Shown piece by piece: positions 18,532 to 28,738 of a DNA stretch of 64,000 nucleotides (position 1 is the stretch's first letter; the number at the start of each line of letters is the position of its first letter). Source of the DNA: RYN-230 sp963851025 (GTDB lineage Bacteria > Actinomycetota > Actinomycetes > Streptosporangiales > Streptosporangiaceae); assembly GCA_963851025.1 (NCBI GenBank), contig CAWKOA010000030.1, positions 62,001 through 126,000 of the forward strand. Direction: 5' to 3'. Position numbers and translations under genes: made by a program. The notes beneath the pieces were generated by a model that was given only the letters and a program-made list of their open reading frames with translations, searched no databases and was not told where the DNA came from.

Positions 18532-19791
18532 ATGCCACCTGGCCCCCTGCGCCTTTACGATCAGGTCGTGAACCGCCAGGTCGTGACGAGCCAGGTGACG
18601 AGGCTGACGGCCCGGGCCGCCGCGCTCCCGCCGCGGGTCCAGGACCTTGTCCTCGCGCTCGCCCTGGTCTTCGTCAACGTCGCATCGGTGCTGCCCTACC
18701 GCAGCCAGCTGCACCCGTTCTGGGCCGCGCTGGTGCTGGTCATCGCCCAGTGCGTGCCGCTCGCGTGGCGCCGGAGATGGCCGCTCGCGGTGCTCATCGT
18801 GGCCGGGATCCCGCGCATCCTGTATGACCAGCTCGCCTTCGCGTACGCCCCGTTCCCGCTGGCCAACACCATCGCGTTCTATACCGCGATGGTCTACTGC
18901 CGCCCCGCGGTCCGCCGGGTGGTCATTGTCCTGGTGGTGATCGGCAGCATCGAGTCCCAGGTGTCGCCCGGCCATACCCAGCCGTACGACGCTGTCGTGT
19001 CGGCCCTGACCACGCTGGGTGCCTGGGGGGCGGCGGTGGTCGTCCGGAACCGGCAGGCCAGCGTCCAGGAGGCGGAAAGCCGGGCCGAGCGGGCGGAAGC
19101 GGAGCGGGACGACGACGTGGCCCGGGCCGCGGCGGCGGAGCGCACCCGGATCGCCCGCGAGCTTCACGATGTGGTCGCGCACCACGTCAGCCTGATGGCG
19201 GTGCAGGCCGAGGCGGCCTCCTCGCTGCTGCCCGGGCGGCCGGACGACGCCGCACGGTCGGTGGAGGTGATCGCGGATACGGCCCGCCAGGCCCTGACCG
19301 AGCTGCGCCGGCTGCTCGGGGTGCTGCGCGGGCCGGCCGATCAGCTGGAGACCGCGCCGTCGGTATCGCTCGCCGGGCTGGGGGCCGTGCTCGACCAGGT
19401 CCGCGGGTCCGGGCTGGCGGTGGACCTGACCGTGCAGGGCACGCCGGGCCCGCTGGCGCCCAGCGTCGATCTCACCGCGTACCGGATCATCCAGGAGGCG
19501 CTCACGAACACGGTCCGGCACGCCTGCGCGGCCCGGGCCGCGGTCACCCTGTGCTACGAGCCCGGCTTCGTCACGGTGACCGTCACCGACACCCGGCGCG
19601 AAGGGGGTACCGTCCCGGTCGTGAACGGGACAGCGAATGGCCTGGCCGGCGACTCCGCGGCGCGGGCCCGGTCGGGCGGCTTCGGCCTGGCCGGTATCGC
19701 GGAACGGGTCGCGTCCTGCGGCGGCAGCCTGTCGGTGGGCCCCACCGGCACCGGGGGGTTCGCCGTCACGGCCCGGCTGCCAGTCCAGTGA
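18532..19791 (+). CDS. Two-component sensor histidine kinase (HisKA_3 type)
   Basis: A 419-residue kinase. Four or five short hydrophobic segments occupy residues 25-155, followed by a coiled-coil (QEAESRAERAEAERDDDVAR). The dimerisation/phosphoacceptor helix is TRIARELHDVVAHHVSLMAV with phospho-His in ELHD. The HATPase domain has the N-box AYRIIQEALTNTVRHA and G-box GGFGLAGIAERV. It has no large sensor domain, so it probably senses a membrane-embedded signal. ATG 18532 has a ribosome site too close to it; GTG 18568 is a realistic alternative. It is followed by its response regulator across a 14-bp tandem repeat. Frame intact. Confidence 0.92.
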   Translation: MPPGPLRLYDQVVNRQVVTSQVTRLTARAAALPPRVQDLVLALALVFVNVASVLPYRSQLHPFWAALVLVIAQCVPLAWRRRWPLAVLIVAGIPRILYDQLAFAYAPFPLANTIAFYTAMVYCRPAVRRVVIVLVVIGSIESQVSPGHTQPYDAVVSALTTLGAWGAAVVVRNRQASVQEAESRAERAEAERDDDVARAAAAERTRIARELHDVVAHHVSLMAVQAEAASSLLPGRPDDAARSVEVIADTARQALTELRRLLGVLRGPADQLETAPSVSLAGLGAVLDQVRGSGLAVDLTVQGTPGPLAPSVDLTAYRIIQEALTNTVRHACAARAAVTLCYEPGFVTVTVTDTRREGGTVPVVNGTANGLAGDSAARARSGGFGLAGIAERVASCGGSLSVGPTGTGGFAVTARLPVQ

Positions 19792-19823
19792 GCCCAGTCC
19801 AGTGAGCACAGTCCAGTGAGCAC
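19781..19823 (+). repeat. Three 14-bp tandem repeats across the kinase stop and regulator start
   Basis: CAGTCCAGTGAGC begins at 19781, 19795 and 19809, followed by two 9-bp copies of GAGCACGGG-type sequence. Copy 1 contains the kinase stop (19789-19791) and copy 3 the regulator start GTG (19816). Each copy carries a GTGA stop/start overlap, in a different frame because 14 is not a multiple of three. Confidence 0.85.
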
Positions 19824-20529
19824 GGGGAGCACGGGGAGCACGCCCGTCCGCCCGTCCCCGATCCGGGTGCTGGTGGCCGACGACCAGGAACTGGTCCGCG
19901 CCGGGTTCTGCGTGATCCTCGACGCGGCCGACGGGATCAGCGTGGTGGGCGAGGCGGCCGACGGCGCCGAGGCGGTGGCCGCGGTGGCCGCGCACCGGCC
20001 GGACGTGGTGCTGATGGACATCCGGATGCCGGGCATGGACGGGCTGGAGGCGACCCGGCTGATCACCCAGGGCGGCCCGGACACGGGCCCGAGGGTGGTC
20101 ATGCTCACCACGTTCGATCTCGACGACTACGTCTACGAGGCGCTCCGCTCCGGGGCGAGCGGGTTCCTGCTCAAGGACGCGCCGCGCGGTGACCTGATCG
20201 CCGCGGTCCAGGCCGCGGCGGCGGGCAACGGCCTGCTGGCCCCCTCGGTGACCCGGATGCTGATCGAGTCCTTCGCGCGCCGCCCGGCGGCGGCCGTCAC
20301 CGCGCCCTCCCGGCTGGCCTCGCTGACCGCCCGGGAAAAGGACATCCTGCTCCTCGTGGCGCGCGGCCGCAGCAATGCCGAGATCGCCCGCGAGCTTTTC
20401 GTTGGAGAGGCGACGGTCAAGACCCACATCGGGCACCTGCTGGCCAAGCTGGGCCTGCGCGACCGGGTGCAGGCGGTGATCCTGGCCTACGAGACCGGGC
20501 TGGTCGTCCCCGGCGACGTGCCGGACTGA
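19816..20529 (+). CDS. NarL/LuxR-family response regulator
   Basis: A 237-residue regulator. The receiver domain (about 15-130) has the acidic pair in VLVADDQELVRAG, phospho-Asp in DVVLMDIRMPGMDG, the Thr in VVMLTTFDLDDYV and Lys in GFLLKDAPRGD. The C-terminal LuxR helix-turn-helix is SLTAREKDILLLVARGRSN then GEATVKTHIGHLLAKLGLRD. Start is GTG at 19816 inside the repeat that follows the kinase stop. It should be phosphorylated by the kinase just upstream; targets are unknown. Confidence 0.93.
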   Translation: MSTGSTGSTPVRPSPIRVLVADDQELVRAGFCVILDAADGISVVGEAADGAEAVAAVAAHRPDVVLMDIRMPGMDGLEATRLITQGGPDTGPRVVMLTTFDLDDYVYEALRSGASGFLLKDAPRGDLIAAVQAAAAGNGLLAPSVTRMLIESFARRPAAAVTAPSRLASLTAREKDILLLVARGRSNAEIARELFVGEATVKTHIGHLLAKLGLRDRVQAVILAYETGLVVPGDVPD

Positions 20530-20544
20530 CCGCCGGTCCCGGGG

Positions 20545-20574
20545 CCCCGTGCGCACCCGCACGCACGGGGGCCC
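20545..20574. terminator. Bidirectional terminator candidate
   Basis: CCCCGTGCG (20545-20553) pairs with CGCACGGGG (20562-20570), extendable past a one-base bulge, between the convergent response regulator (stop 20529) and the MarR-GNAT gene (stop 20586). Confidence 0.55.
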
Positions 20575-20585
20575 GCCGCCTGGTG

Positions 20586-21552
20586 TCAGCGCAGGCTCAG
20601 CCGCCAGTTCTGCCCGATCAGGTCGTGGCCGAAGCTGTGGTGCGGCTCCGAATCCACCAGCTCGAAACCGAACCGCTGGTAGATGCGGCGCGCCGCGGTG
20701 AGGATGTCGTTGGTCCAGAGCACGATCTCCGGGTAACCCGCCCGGCGGGCGAAGGCCAGGCACTCGGCCACCAGGCGGTCGCCGAGGCCCAGCCCCCGGG
20801 CGGCCGGCTCGACCAGCAGCAGCCGGAGCTGGGCCGTCGGCGTCGTCCTTGCGCATGCAGAACACGCAGCCGACCGGCGCGCCGTCCAGCTCGGCGATCC
20901 AGCCCGCCTCCCGGGGGTCGGCGCGTCCCGCGTAGTCCGCCACGATCCGGGCGACCAGCGCCTCGTAGCTGGCGTCCCAGCCGTACTCCTCGCGCGTAGA
21001 GCGCGCCGTTGCGCTGCACCACCCAGCCCAGATCGCCCGGCCGCGGGGCGCGCAGCACGAACGCCGCCGGCCGGCCCCGGGGCCGGGTGATCTCCTGGAT
21101 GGTGGCCATCGCCGCGGTCAGCCGCTGCTGATCCGCCTCGGTGAGCTGGTCGAGCAGCGCACTGATCTGCTCGGCTGACCGCTGGTCCAGGCCGCGGAAC
21201 GCGTGCTGGCCCGCGCCGGTCAGCGTGATGACCCGGCGGCGGGCGTCAGTGTCCGAGCGGCGCCGGGTGACCAGCCCGTCCGCCTCGAACCGGGCCAGGA
21301 TCCGGCTCAGGTACGCCGGCGTCGATGTCCACCGAGCGGCGCAGCGCGCTGACCTCGGTCTCGCCGCCGTGGGCCAGCTCGAACAGCACCCGGGCCTCGG
21401 TGAGCGAGTAGGGCGAGTCCGAGGTAGCCGCCGCGGAGCAGGCCGATCATGTTCGTGTAGACGCGGTTGAACTCGCGTACCGCCCGGACCCGCGTGTCGC
21501 GCACCGCCCCGGCGTCCGAGGTGTCTGACGGAGGCAAGGAAGTCATTGACAT
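20586..21552 (-). pseudogene. MarR-GNAT fusion: regulator plus acetyltransferase, broken frame
   Basis: Four frame breaks (near 21420, 21320, 20992 and 20842) must be bridged. The N-terminal half is MarR-type: VRAVREFNRVYTNMIGLLRG, then SLTEARVLFELA and LARFEADGLVTRRRSDTDAR as wing. The C-terminal half is a GNAT domain: GWIAELDGAPVGCVFCMRKD and the acetyl-CoA loop GLGLGDRLVAECLAFARRAG, ending FELVDSEPHHSFGHDLIGQN. Such fusions are known in bacteria. The start lies at ATG 21552 or 21546, inside a palindrome typical of MarR sites, so it is likely autorepressed. No ribosome site is seen; the message may be leaderless. Confidence 0.78.
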
Positions 21553-21558
21553 AGTCAA
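21546..21558. promoter_or_regulatory. MarR-type palindrome overlapping the MarR-GNAT start codon
   Basis: TTGACATAGTCAA, a perfect TTGAC/GTCAA inverted repeat with 3-base spacer, covering the ATG codons of the minus-strand gene. It has the same geometry as the boxes at 4329 and 4358. Confidence 0.6.
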
Positions 21559-21651
21559 ATAATTGCGCAGCCGCGGCCCGGGATCAACCCCCGCCGCCTG
21601 CCGGCGCGCGGCTCGCGCCGCCAGCCCGGGCCCCATGAGTATCTTTGCGGA

Positions 21652-22266
21652 GTGGTCCCCGCCAGCTATCACGACTTCTTCGGAGCCTGCGCCACGGTGG
21701 CGGGGGCGCTGATCGGCCTGCTCTTCGTCGCCATCTCGATTTCTCCGGCGAAGCTCTCCGGCCCGCGCGCTGAGAGTGATCACCAGCTCAAGGCGGCCAT
21801 GGCTTTCTCGGCTCTGGTCAACACGCTGGTCATCGCCCTCGTGGCCCTCCTGCCCGGAGCCAGTCTTAGCCTGACGGTCATCGTCGTGGCCGCGGCCGGG
21901 CTGTCCTCCACGGCCGGCCTGATCATCCTGCTGTTGCGGGACACCAGGCTGCGGGTCCGGCTGAACCAGCTGATCCTGCCGGCGGTCCTGCTCGCGCTCT
22001 ACAGCCTTCAGCTGGCCGGCGGCGTCGAGCTAGGCGGAAAGCCAGGGAATCCGGGGCTCCTCGGCAACCTGGGGGGATTGTGCATTGGCTTCTTCGGCTT
22101 CGCCATCGCGCGGGCCTGGGCGCTGGTGGGCGCGCGCGACTCCAGCCTCCTCGCCGCCGTGGTGGAGATGGCGCGCCGGCCCGGGGGCCCGGACGCCATC
22201 CCCGCTGGGCACAACGGTGAGGCTGAGGAAACGCCGGCACCGGCCGCCCGGGACAACCTGGACTGA
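21652..22266 (+). CDS. Four-helix membrane protein, function unknown
   Basis: A 204-residue protein with four or five predicted helices: ACATVAGALIGLLFVAISIS, MAFSALVNTLVIALVALLPG, LTVIVVAAAGLSSTAGLIIL and LPAVLLALYSLQLAGG, then a helix near GLCIGFFGFAIARAWALVG, and a hydrophilic tail. The N-terminus YHDFFGACATVAGALIGLLF is common to a group of actinobacterial membrane proteins without assigned function. GTG start at 21652. It diverges from the MarR-GNAT gene and converges on the DUF885 gene. No partner is suggested by context. Confidence 0.7.
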   Translation: MVPASYHDFFGACATVAGALIGLLFVAISISPAKLSGPRAESDHQLKAAMAFSALVNTLVIALVALLPGASLSLTVIVVAAAGLSSTAGLIILLLRDTRLRVRLNQLILPAVLLALYSLQLAGGVELGGKPGNPGLLGNLGGLCIGFFGFAIARAWALVGARDSSLLAAVVEMARRPGGPDAIPAGHNGEAEETPAPAARDNLD

Positions 22267-22284
22267 AGCCCTCGCTCCGGGCCG

Positions 22285-23825
22285 TCAGCCGCGGTCGAGG
22301 GCCGTGCCGAGCAGGCCGAGCGGCGGGGAGCCCAGCTCCATCAGCGCGGTGTGGAAGCGCAGCAGCGTGAAGCCGTTGCCCCACTGCTTGCGGGCCTGCT
22401 CCCGCAGGTCCATGATCTCGAGCTTGCCCCAGGTGTAGCGGCCGTACGTCGGGTCGAACGTGGCCCGCCGGGCCTCCGACAGGGCCGCGGGACCGGCCAG
22501 GTGGGTGTCCGCCTCGAACCGGCGGGCGCCTTCCTCGACGCTCATGCCCGCGGTGTGCACGCCGATCGCGCAGGCCAGCCGGGTCACCCGGACCAGGGCT
22601 TCCAGCCAGACGCCCGACCGCGAACCGGGGGTCGTCGCCGCGGAACCCCTCCTCGACGCACAGTTCCTCGGCGTAGTGCGCCCAGCCTTCAATGAACGCG
22701 GCCGAGTGCAGGGTCCGGCGCACCGGCCCGGCCGCCCGGCGCAGCGCGCGGCCGTGCGAGAAGTGCCCCGGCGCGACCTCGTGCACGACGATGCCGGGCA
22801 GCGTGGTGGCGCTGAACACCTCCAGCCATTCCTCTTGCTCTTGCTCCGGCCAGCTGGGCTCGGGCGGCGTGACGTAGAACCAGGACGGGGCCTCCGGCTC
22901 GCCGGGCGCGGCGGTGGAGATCATCGCCATGGCCCAGCGGCGTGATTCCGGCGCCGGCCCGACCAGGCAGACCCCGTCGTGGTAGGGCACCAGGTTCCGT
23001 TCCCGGGTGAACTCGATCGCCTGATCGGTGCCGAGCCGGGCCGCCTCGATCACCCCGTCCGGGCCCGGGTGATCACGGACCAGGTCCCGGCACAGCTCCA
23101 GCGGCGGCCGGCTGGCGTCGATCCGGGCGCAGTCCTCGGCCAGCCGGTTCAGCAGCCGGTCCCGCTCGGCGTCGGCCCGCGCGGCGAGCAGGCCCAGATC
23201 GACGTCGATGTCCTCGGAGCGTGCTCATCAGGCTGCGCAGCCCGGCCGCGCCCAGCGCGGCGTCGGGGTCCCCGTCCGCTGGCCGCCGTCTCGACGTGCG
23301 CGACCAGCCTGGCGTGCGCGGCCGCGCGGCCCTCGCCGCCACGTCCGCCGGGGCGGTCGGCGGGATGCCCGCGGCCAGGCCGCGGATGCCGGAGATCAGC
23401 GCGCTCGCCACCGGGGCGCTCACCTGGTCCAGCGAGGCCAGGGCCGCGTCCACCGCCTGCGGCCAGAGGGCCAGGTGCTGCAGCTTGGCCCGCTCACGCT
23501 CCCCGCGGCGGCGCGTACTCGCGGTCGTAGCAGGCCAGGTCCATCTCGGCCGAGATGAGCCAGCGGGTTGCTGCCGGTGCAGTTCCAGCTCGCCGTAGGC
23601 GACCTGGGCCCGCCGCTCGAACGCGGCCAGGTGGGACTCGTCGTGCGGGTCGTCGAGGCGGCCGCCCGAGGCCGCGGCCGCCGCCAGCCGGGCCAGGCCG
23701 TCCCGCACCCCGCCGGGGGAGAGGTCCTGGATCTTGCCGTCGTACTCGTGGCGTCCGCTGTACTCGCGCGCCTCGGCGACGTCGAGATCACAGACAGCCC
23801 GGACCCGTGCCGGAAGCTCATCCAT
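22285..23825 (-). pseudogene. DUF885 family metallopeptidase-like protein, broken frame
   Basis: A protein of about 510 residues spread over all three frames by at least five breaks (about 23570, 23510, 23310, 23222 and 22620). The conserved zinc-type motif VVHEVAPGHFSHGRALR (H-E-x-x-P-G-H) and the following FIEGWAHYAEELC identify DUF885, a helical family of probable M32/M2-like peptidases. The N-terminus DELPARVRAVCDLDVAEARE and C-terminus YTWGKLEIMDLREQARKQWG fit the family. No signal peptide is seen. The peptide substrate is unknown. It converges with the membrane protein gene at 22266. Confidence 0.8.
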
Positions 23826-23876
23826 GCCCCGAACGCTACCGGCCCGGGCCGCCCGGCGGGCGGCGGGGCGGGTGGT

Positions 23877-24556
23877 TCACAGACCCTGGCCGGGCTGGCC
23901 CTGACCGCCCTTCACCGCGTCCACGCGTCAGCGGGCTGCCGAGCTTCGCGGGCAGCTTCGCCGAGCAGGTCAGCGCGGAGAACTTGACGTACAGCGCGGT
24001 GAACTGGCCGGGCGGGAACACCTTGAGCCAGTGCGCGGTGACCGGCTGGCAGTCGGACTTGCTGTAGTTCAGCGCGTCGACGACCTGGATCGTCACGTGC
24101 GCGGTCCCGCCCGGGGGCAGGATGACCGTGCTCGGCGCGACCGCCGGGTTACGCGAGGCGGGCTCGCCGATCTGGCTGCCGGACGGGCCGGTCACGAACG
24201 AGACACCCGGGTAGCCGTACAGGTAGCACGAGCTCTTCGACGTGTTGGTGAAGTTCAGCGGGTAGTAGGTGCTGCCGGCGGCCGCGCCGCCCGGGCTGGT
24301 GTTGACCACCGCGGACAGGTCGGCCGGTGAGCACGCGGGGGCCGAGGGCGTGCTGGGCGGGGTCGGTGGGGGTCGGGGCCGCGCTGGTGGCCGGCGCGCT
24401 CGACGGCGTCGCGGCCGCCGGCGAGGCGGCCGGGGACGCCGGGCTGCCGGCGGAGTTGTTGCTGCTGGTCGATCCGCAGGCCGCCGCGAGGGCGCCGGTG
24501 CACAGCAGGGCGGCTGCGGCGCTGATTCGCCGGGCGGCGCGGGCGGATGGTGTCAT
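23877..24556 (-). CDS. DUF4232 domain lipoprotein (two frame breaks)
   Basis: About 225 residues. The signal sequence ISAAAALLCTGALAAACGS has a lipobox cysteine, then a Ser/Pro/Ala-rich linker (SPASPAASPAAATPSSAPAT), then a DUF4232 beta-sandwich: STYYPLNFTNTSKSSCYLYG, PGVSFVTGPSGSQIG and KSDCQPVTAHWLKVFPPGQF, with conserved cysteines. It is exported and membrane-anchored. DUF4232 is common in actinobacteria and has no assigned function. Breaks near 24345 and 23928 each look like one extra C; bridging the second yields a natural end LTVDAVKGGQGQPGQGL at 23877. Start ATG 24556 has AAGGGA upstream. Confidence 0.82.
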
Positions 24557-24841
24557 GGGCGGTTCCCTTGTCGCTGGCGGGGCCGTGAGCCGGCCCCTGG
24601 GGTGTCCTGACTCTTACGACGCAGTGCTGCCGCGTGCCGGTTGCGCGAGATTACGGCGGCCGCCCGCTGGCGGCCGGCCGGCCCGTGGTGTGCCCGGCCC
24701 GTGGCTTGCCTGGCCCGTGGTTGCCTGGCGGCGGGGAGCCGGGCGATTATGGCAGCTGGATCCCGCCCGCCCGCGTCCCCGGCCCAGGCTGGGTCATGCC
24801 GTCCCTCCCGGCCAGGCCGGGTCACGCCGTCAGGAGTGCTG

Positions 24842-26717
24842 ATGCTGCCGCAGGGTTCCTCGTTCACCACCCGGCCGCAGCTCGCGGGCACGTTCGGCAT
24901 GGTGGCCTCCACCCACTGGCTGGCCACCGCGTCCGGGATGGCGGTGCTGGAGGCGGGCGGCACCGCGTTCGACGCGGCGGTCGCGGCGGGCCTGGTGCTG
25001 CAGGTGGTCGAGCCGCACATGAACGGGCTGGGCGGCGAGGCCCCGGTCATCGGCTACGACGCCGGGACCGCCGGCCGGACAGCGCGGGCGTCTTCGTGCT
25101 GGACGGCCAGGGGCCCGCGCCGGCGGCGCGCCACGCTGGACGCGTTCGGCGCCCTGGGCCTCGACCTGGTCCCGGGCAACGGCCTGCTCGCCGCGTGCGT
25201 GCCCGCCGCCTTCGGCACCTGGATGCTGCTGCTCGCAGCGGCACGGCCGGATGCGGCTGCGCGACGTCATGCGGTACGCGATCGGGTACGCGCGGGACGG
25301 CTACCCGATGACGGCCGGGGTGAGCGCGGGCATCGCCGCCGCGGAGCCGGTCTTCCGCGAGCACTGGCCCAGCTCGGCGGAGGTCTACCTGGGCGGCGGA
25401 GTGCCCGCCGCCGGGTCCCGCTTCGCCAACCCGGACCTGGCCGCGACCTACCAGCGGATCCTGGACGAGGCCGAGGCGGCCGGCGATGACCGCGACGTGC
25501 AGATCGAGGCGGCGCGGCGCGCGTTCTACGAGGGGTTCGTGGCCGAGGCGATCGGCTCCTACCTGGCCGCGGGCCGAGGTCATGGACGTGACCGGGGAGC
25601 GGCACCGGGCCCTGCTCGGCCCGGCCGACCTCGCGGGCTGGCGGGCCGGCACCGAAGCCGCCGGTGACCCTGGACTTCGCGGGCCTGACCGTGTGCAAGA
25701 CGGGCCCGTGGGGCCAGGGCCCGGTCTTCCTGCAGCAGCTGGCCCTGCTCGACGGGCTCGGCGTGGCGGGCATGGACCCGGCCGGCGCCGGACTTCGTGC
25801 ACACCGTGGTCGAGAGCGCGAAGCTGGCGTTCGCCGACCGCGAGGCCTGGTACGGCGATCCGCGGTTCGCCGACGTCCCGCTCGCCGGCCTGCTGTCCCC
25901 GTCCTACGCAACGCAACGCAGGTCCCTGGTCGGCCCCTCGGCCTCCCCGGACCTGCGGCCGGGCTGCTCCCGGCGGCGCCGCGCCGCGGCTGCCCGGGTA
26001 CGCCACCGGGGCGGTGCGCGTCCCGGACGGGATGACCTCGGCGGAGCCGACCGCGGAGGAGTCCGGGGCCGCGGCCCGCCCGGCCTGGGAGGTCACCGGC
26101 CAGGGCACGCCGCGCCGCGGCCCGAGGCCCACCCGGGGCGACACCTGCCACCTGGACGTCGCCGACCGGTTCGGGAACATGGTGTCGGCCACGCCGAGCG
26201 GGGGCTGGCTGCAGAGCTCGCCGGTCATCCCCGGCCTCGGTTTCTGCCTGGGCACCCGGGCCCAGATGTTCACCCTCACCCCGGGCCTGCCCAACACGCC
26301 TCGCCCCGGGCAAGCGGCCGCGGACCACGCTGACCCCGAGCCTGGCGCTGCGCGACGGGGAGCCGTACCTGGCCTTCGGCACGCCCGGCGGGGACCAGCA
26401 GGACCAGTGGACGCTGGCCTTCTTCCTGCGCCACGTGCTGTTCGGGATGAACCTGCAGGAGGCGATCGACGCGCCCGCCTTCCACACCCGGCACTTCCCG
26501 TCGTCGTTCTACCCGCGCGAATCGTCGCCGCTGGAGGTGGACGTGGAGGAGCGGGCCGGGGCCGGCGGTGCTCGATGAGCTGCGCCGCCGCGGGCACCAG
26601 GTCACGGTCCGGCCGCCCTGGTCGCTGGGCCGGGTCAGCGCGGTGGCCCGGGACCGGGGGATGCTCTACGCGGCCGCGAACCCCCGCGGCATGCAGGGCT
26701 ACGCCGCCGGCCGCTGA
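24842..26717 (+). pseudogene. Gamma-glutamyltransferase family protein, broken frame
   Basis: A member of the Ntn-hydrolase gamma-glutamyltransferase family scattered over three frames by at least eight breaks. Recognisable parts: large-subunit start GMVASTHWLATASGMAVLEA, LRDVMRYAIGYARDGYPMTA, VVESAKLAFADREAWYGDP, the processing site with nucleophile Thr RGDTCHLDVADRFGNMVSAT followed by GGWLQSSPVIPGLGF, and the end LRRRGHQVTVRPPWSLGRVS. The family self-cleaves at the Thr and cleaves gamma-glutamyl or related amide bonds. No signal peptide is evident. Start is probably ATG 24842. The density of breaks is the highest in the window, yet motifs remain, which argues for sequence errors. Confidence 0.78.
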
Positions 26718-26733
26718 ACGCCGGCCAGGCGGG

Positions 26734-27481
26734 CTAGGGCGCTGGCGGGCAGGGTCGCAGACGGGCGAGGGGCAGACGGGCAGGGCGAGGCCAGGGCCGC
26801 GGCGACGGCGGCGACCGCGGCGGCGGCCCGCAGCCAGCCGCCGGCCAGCCCGGTCCCGGCCGACGGGCAGCAGCGCCGATCCCGCCGCCAGCACCAGCAG
26901 CCCGAGCCCGGCGGCCAGCACCGGCGCCTGGCTGCGCAGCACCGCGGCGGCTTCGCCGGGGCCGCCGGCCGACTCGGCCAGGTGCGTGGCCAGCAGGTAG
27001 GCGATCAGGGCCACGCCGAGCACCGCGGTGTGCCAGGGCCGGGCCGGGTGCAGGGCTTCCAGGGCCAGCGCGCCGAGCAGCACCCCCTCGGCCCAGGGGA
27101 GCCGGCGCAGCCGGTCCAGGCCCCGCCAGGCCCAGCCGGGTCAGCGGCCCGGGATAGGCGCCGGGCCCGGGCGGCGCCACGCGCCGCCGAGGCCAGCTGC
27201 CCGAGGCCGCCGGCCACGCAGCAGGCGGCCAGCACGGTCAGGGCGGGCGCCGGCCCGGCCCGCCGGCCCGGCCGGCGCCGCCGCCCACGCCACGCAGGCC
27301 GCGCCGAGCAGGCCGAGGCCGTGGCCAGGCCGGACGGTGCTGCGCCGCCACCAGGCCCGCACGCCGCCCGCAGGCCCGCCGCCCAGGACGGGCGCCCGCC
27401 CCCGGCTGACCCGCCCGCGGCGCCCGCCGGCTGGCGGCCGCCGGCGCCACCGGCCGCGTCCAGCGCCCGCCAGCCGCTCAC
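26734..27481 (-). pseudogene. Membrane protein at the end of the MoxR-DUF58 operon, broken frame
   Basis: Hydrophobic segments occur in different frames: GHGLGLLGAACVAWAAAPAG, LTVLAACCVAGGLGQLASAA, LLGALALEALHPARPWHTAV and GVALIAYLLATHLAESAGG, then APVLAAGLGLLVLAAGSALL. Together they suggest a protein of about 245 residues with four to five helices. GTG start at 27481 overlaps the DUF58 stop by 4 bases (GTGA), so it is the last member of that operon. No family is recognised. The exact end (TAG at 26734) is inferred. Confidence 0.5.
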
Positions 27482-28738
27482 CGGCGCGTCACCATGACCC
27501 GGCGGGTGAACGGCGCCAGCGAGAGGTCCAGGCTCTGCTCCCCGTCCCAGTGCACCACCGGGATGTCCAGCTCGCGCAGGGAGAACCGGATCGCCTGCTG
27601 CTCCATCCGCCAGATCCGCTGGGCCAGCCGGGCGGCCCGGCCCCGGCCCGCGCTGGGCTCCCCGTTGAGCACGTCGATGACCAGCACCGGGAAGCCGCGC
27701 TGGCGCAGGTCACGGAGGGTCTCCACCAGCCGCGGGTCCATCAGCGGGGTGAAGACCAGGATCAGCGCGCCCGGCGGCAGCGCCTGGCCGGGGCAGCCGG
27801 GAGAACCCGGGGTCCTGGGTCCAGTCCCGGTCCTGGGTGAGCATGGCCTCGGCGATCCGGTAGTAGTGCCGCTGGCCGTGCCCCGGCGCCAGCCAGCGGG
27901 CCCGGTAGCGGTAGGTGATGAACCCCACCCGGTCCCTGGTGTCCAGGTAGGCCCGGGCCGCGGCGGCCGCGCCGCGCAGCGCGATGTCCACCACGTGGTG
28001 CTCGTCGTCGTCGCCGTCCCAGGCCGTGTCGACCAGGATCACCACGTCCTGCGAGCGTTCGGCCTGGAACGTGTTCACCTGCAGCCGGCCGCGCCGGGTG
28101 GTGGCCGGCCAGTTGATGCTGCGCTGCCGGTCGCCCGGCACGTACTCGCGCACGCCCGCGAACTCGACGCCCTCACCGGGGGCCCGCGCGGAGTGCTCGC
28201 CGAGCCGCTGCGGCAGGCGGCTCAAGCACCACCCGGGTGCGCTGGGTGGCCGGGCGCGGGTAGCACTCCAGCGACGGCAGGCCGACCTGGGCCCGGCCCT
28301 CGGCCAGCCGCCAGCTGGTCCCGCAGCACGATCTCCGCGGTGCCCACCCGCCGCCGGCCCCAGCGGCGTGACCAGGAACGGCAGCGTGACCTGGTGCCCG
28401 GCGGCGTACCCGGCCCGCTGCCCGGCCGCGGTCCGCAGCGGCACGATTTCGTGCGCCGGGTGCAGCAGCATCGCCGCGGTGTACTCCGCGGCGCCCGTGA
28501 TCGACGCGGTGACCGCGGCCTGCTCGCCTTCGATGATCCGGCTGGCCGTCAGCCCGGCGGTCACCTGGGCTTGTGCCGGGTGGCCCGGCCGCCAGGCGGA
28601 CAGCAGCAGCAGCGCCGGGGCGGCCGCGCCGGCGAACTCGGGCCGCCCGGTCACCAGGGCGAGGCCCAGGCCGGCCACGGCGAGCGTGAGCAGGCGGCGG
28701 GCATGCCGGGACAGGTTCCACCGCACCGGGACCGTCAC
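27478..28738 (-). pseudogene. DUF58 domain protein (MoxR partner), broken frame
   Basis: About 420 residues with roughly four breaks (about 28366, 28318, 28225 and 27793). The N-terminus has two short helices (LLTLAVAGLGLALVTG), and the DUF58 core is EFAGVREYVPGDRQRSINW, followed by TTRRGRLQVNTFQAERSQDV and the von Willebrand A-like strand VILVDTAWDGDD. The C-terminus reads MDPRLVETLRDLRQRGFPVL and ends in FTRRVMVTRR. DUF58 proteins work with MoxR AAA ATPases in assembling or maturing complexes at the membrane. Start GTG 28738 is a guess, since the frame is open beyond. It lies directly after MoxR. Confidence 0.78.

Noticed and set aside
25047..27083. A 678-residue open frame on the minus strand opposite the gamma-glutamyltransferase
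   Set aside because: Only its first roughly 80 residues (27083 downward) look like a membrane protein, which I placed in the operon at 26734-27481. The rest is Arg/Pro-rich antisense of a recognisable gene.
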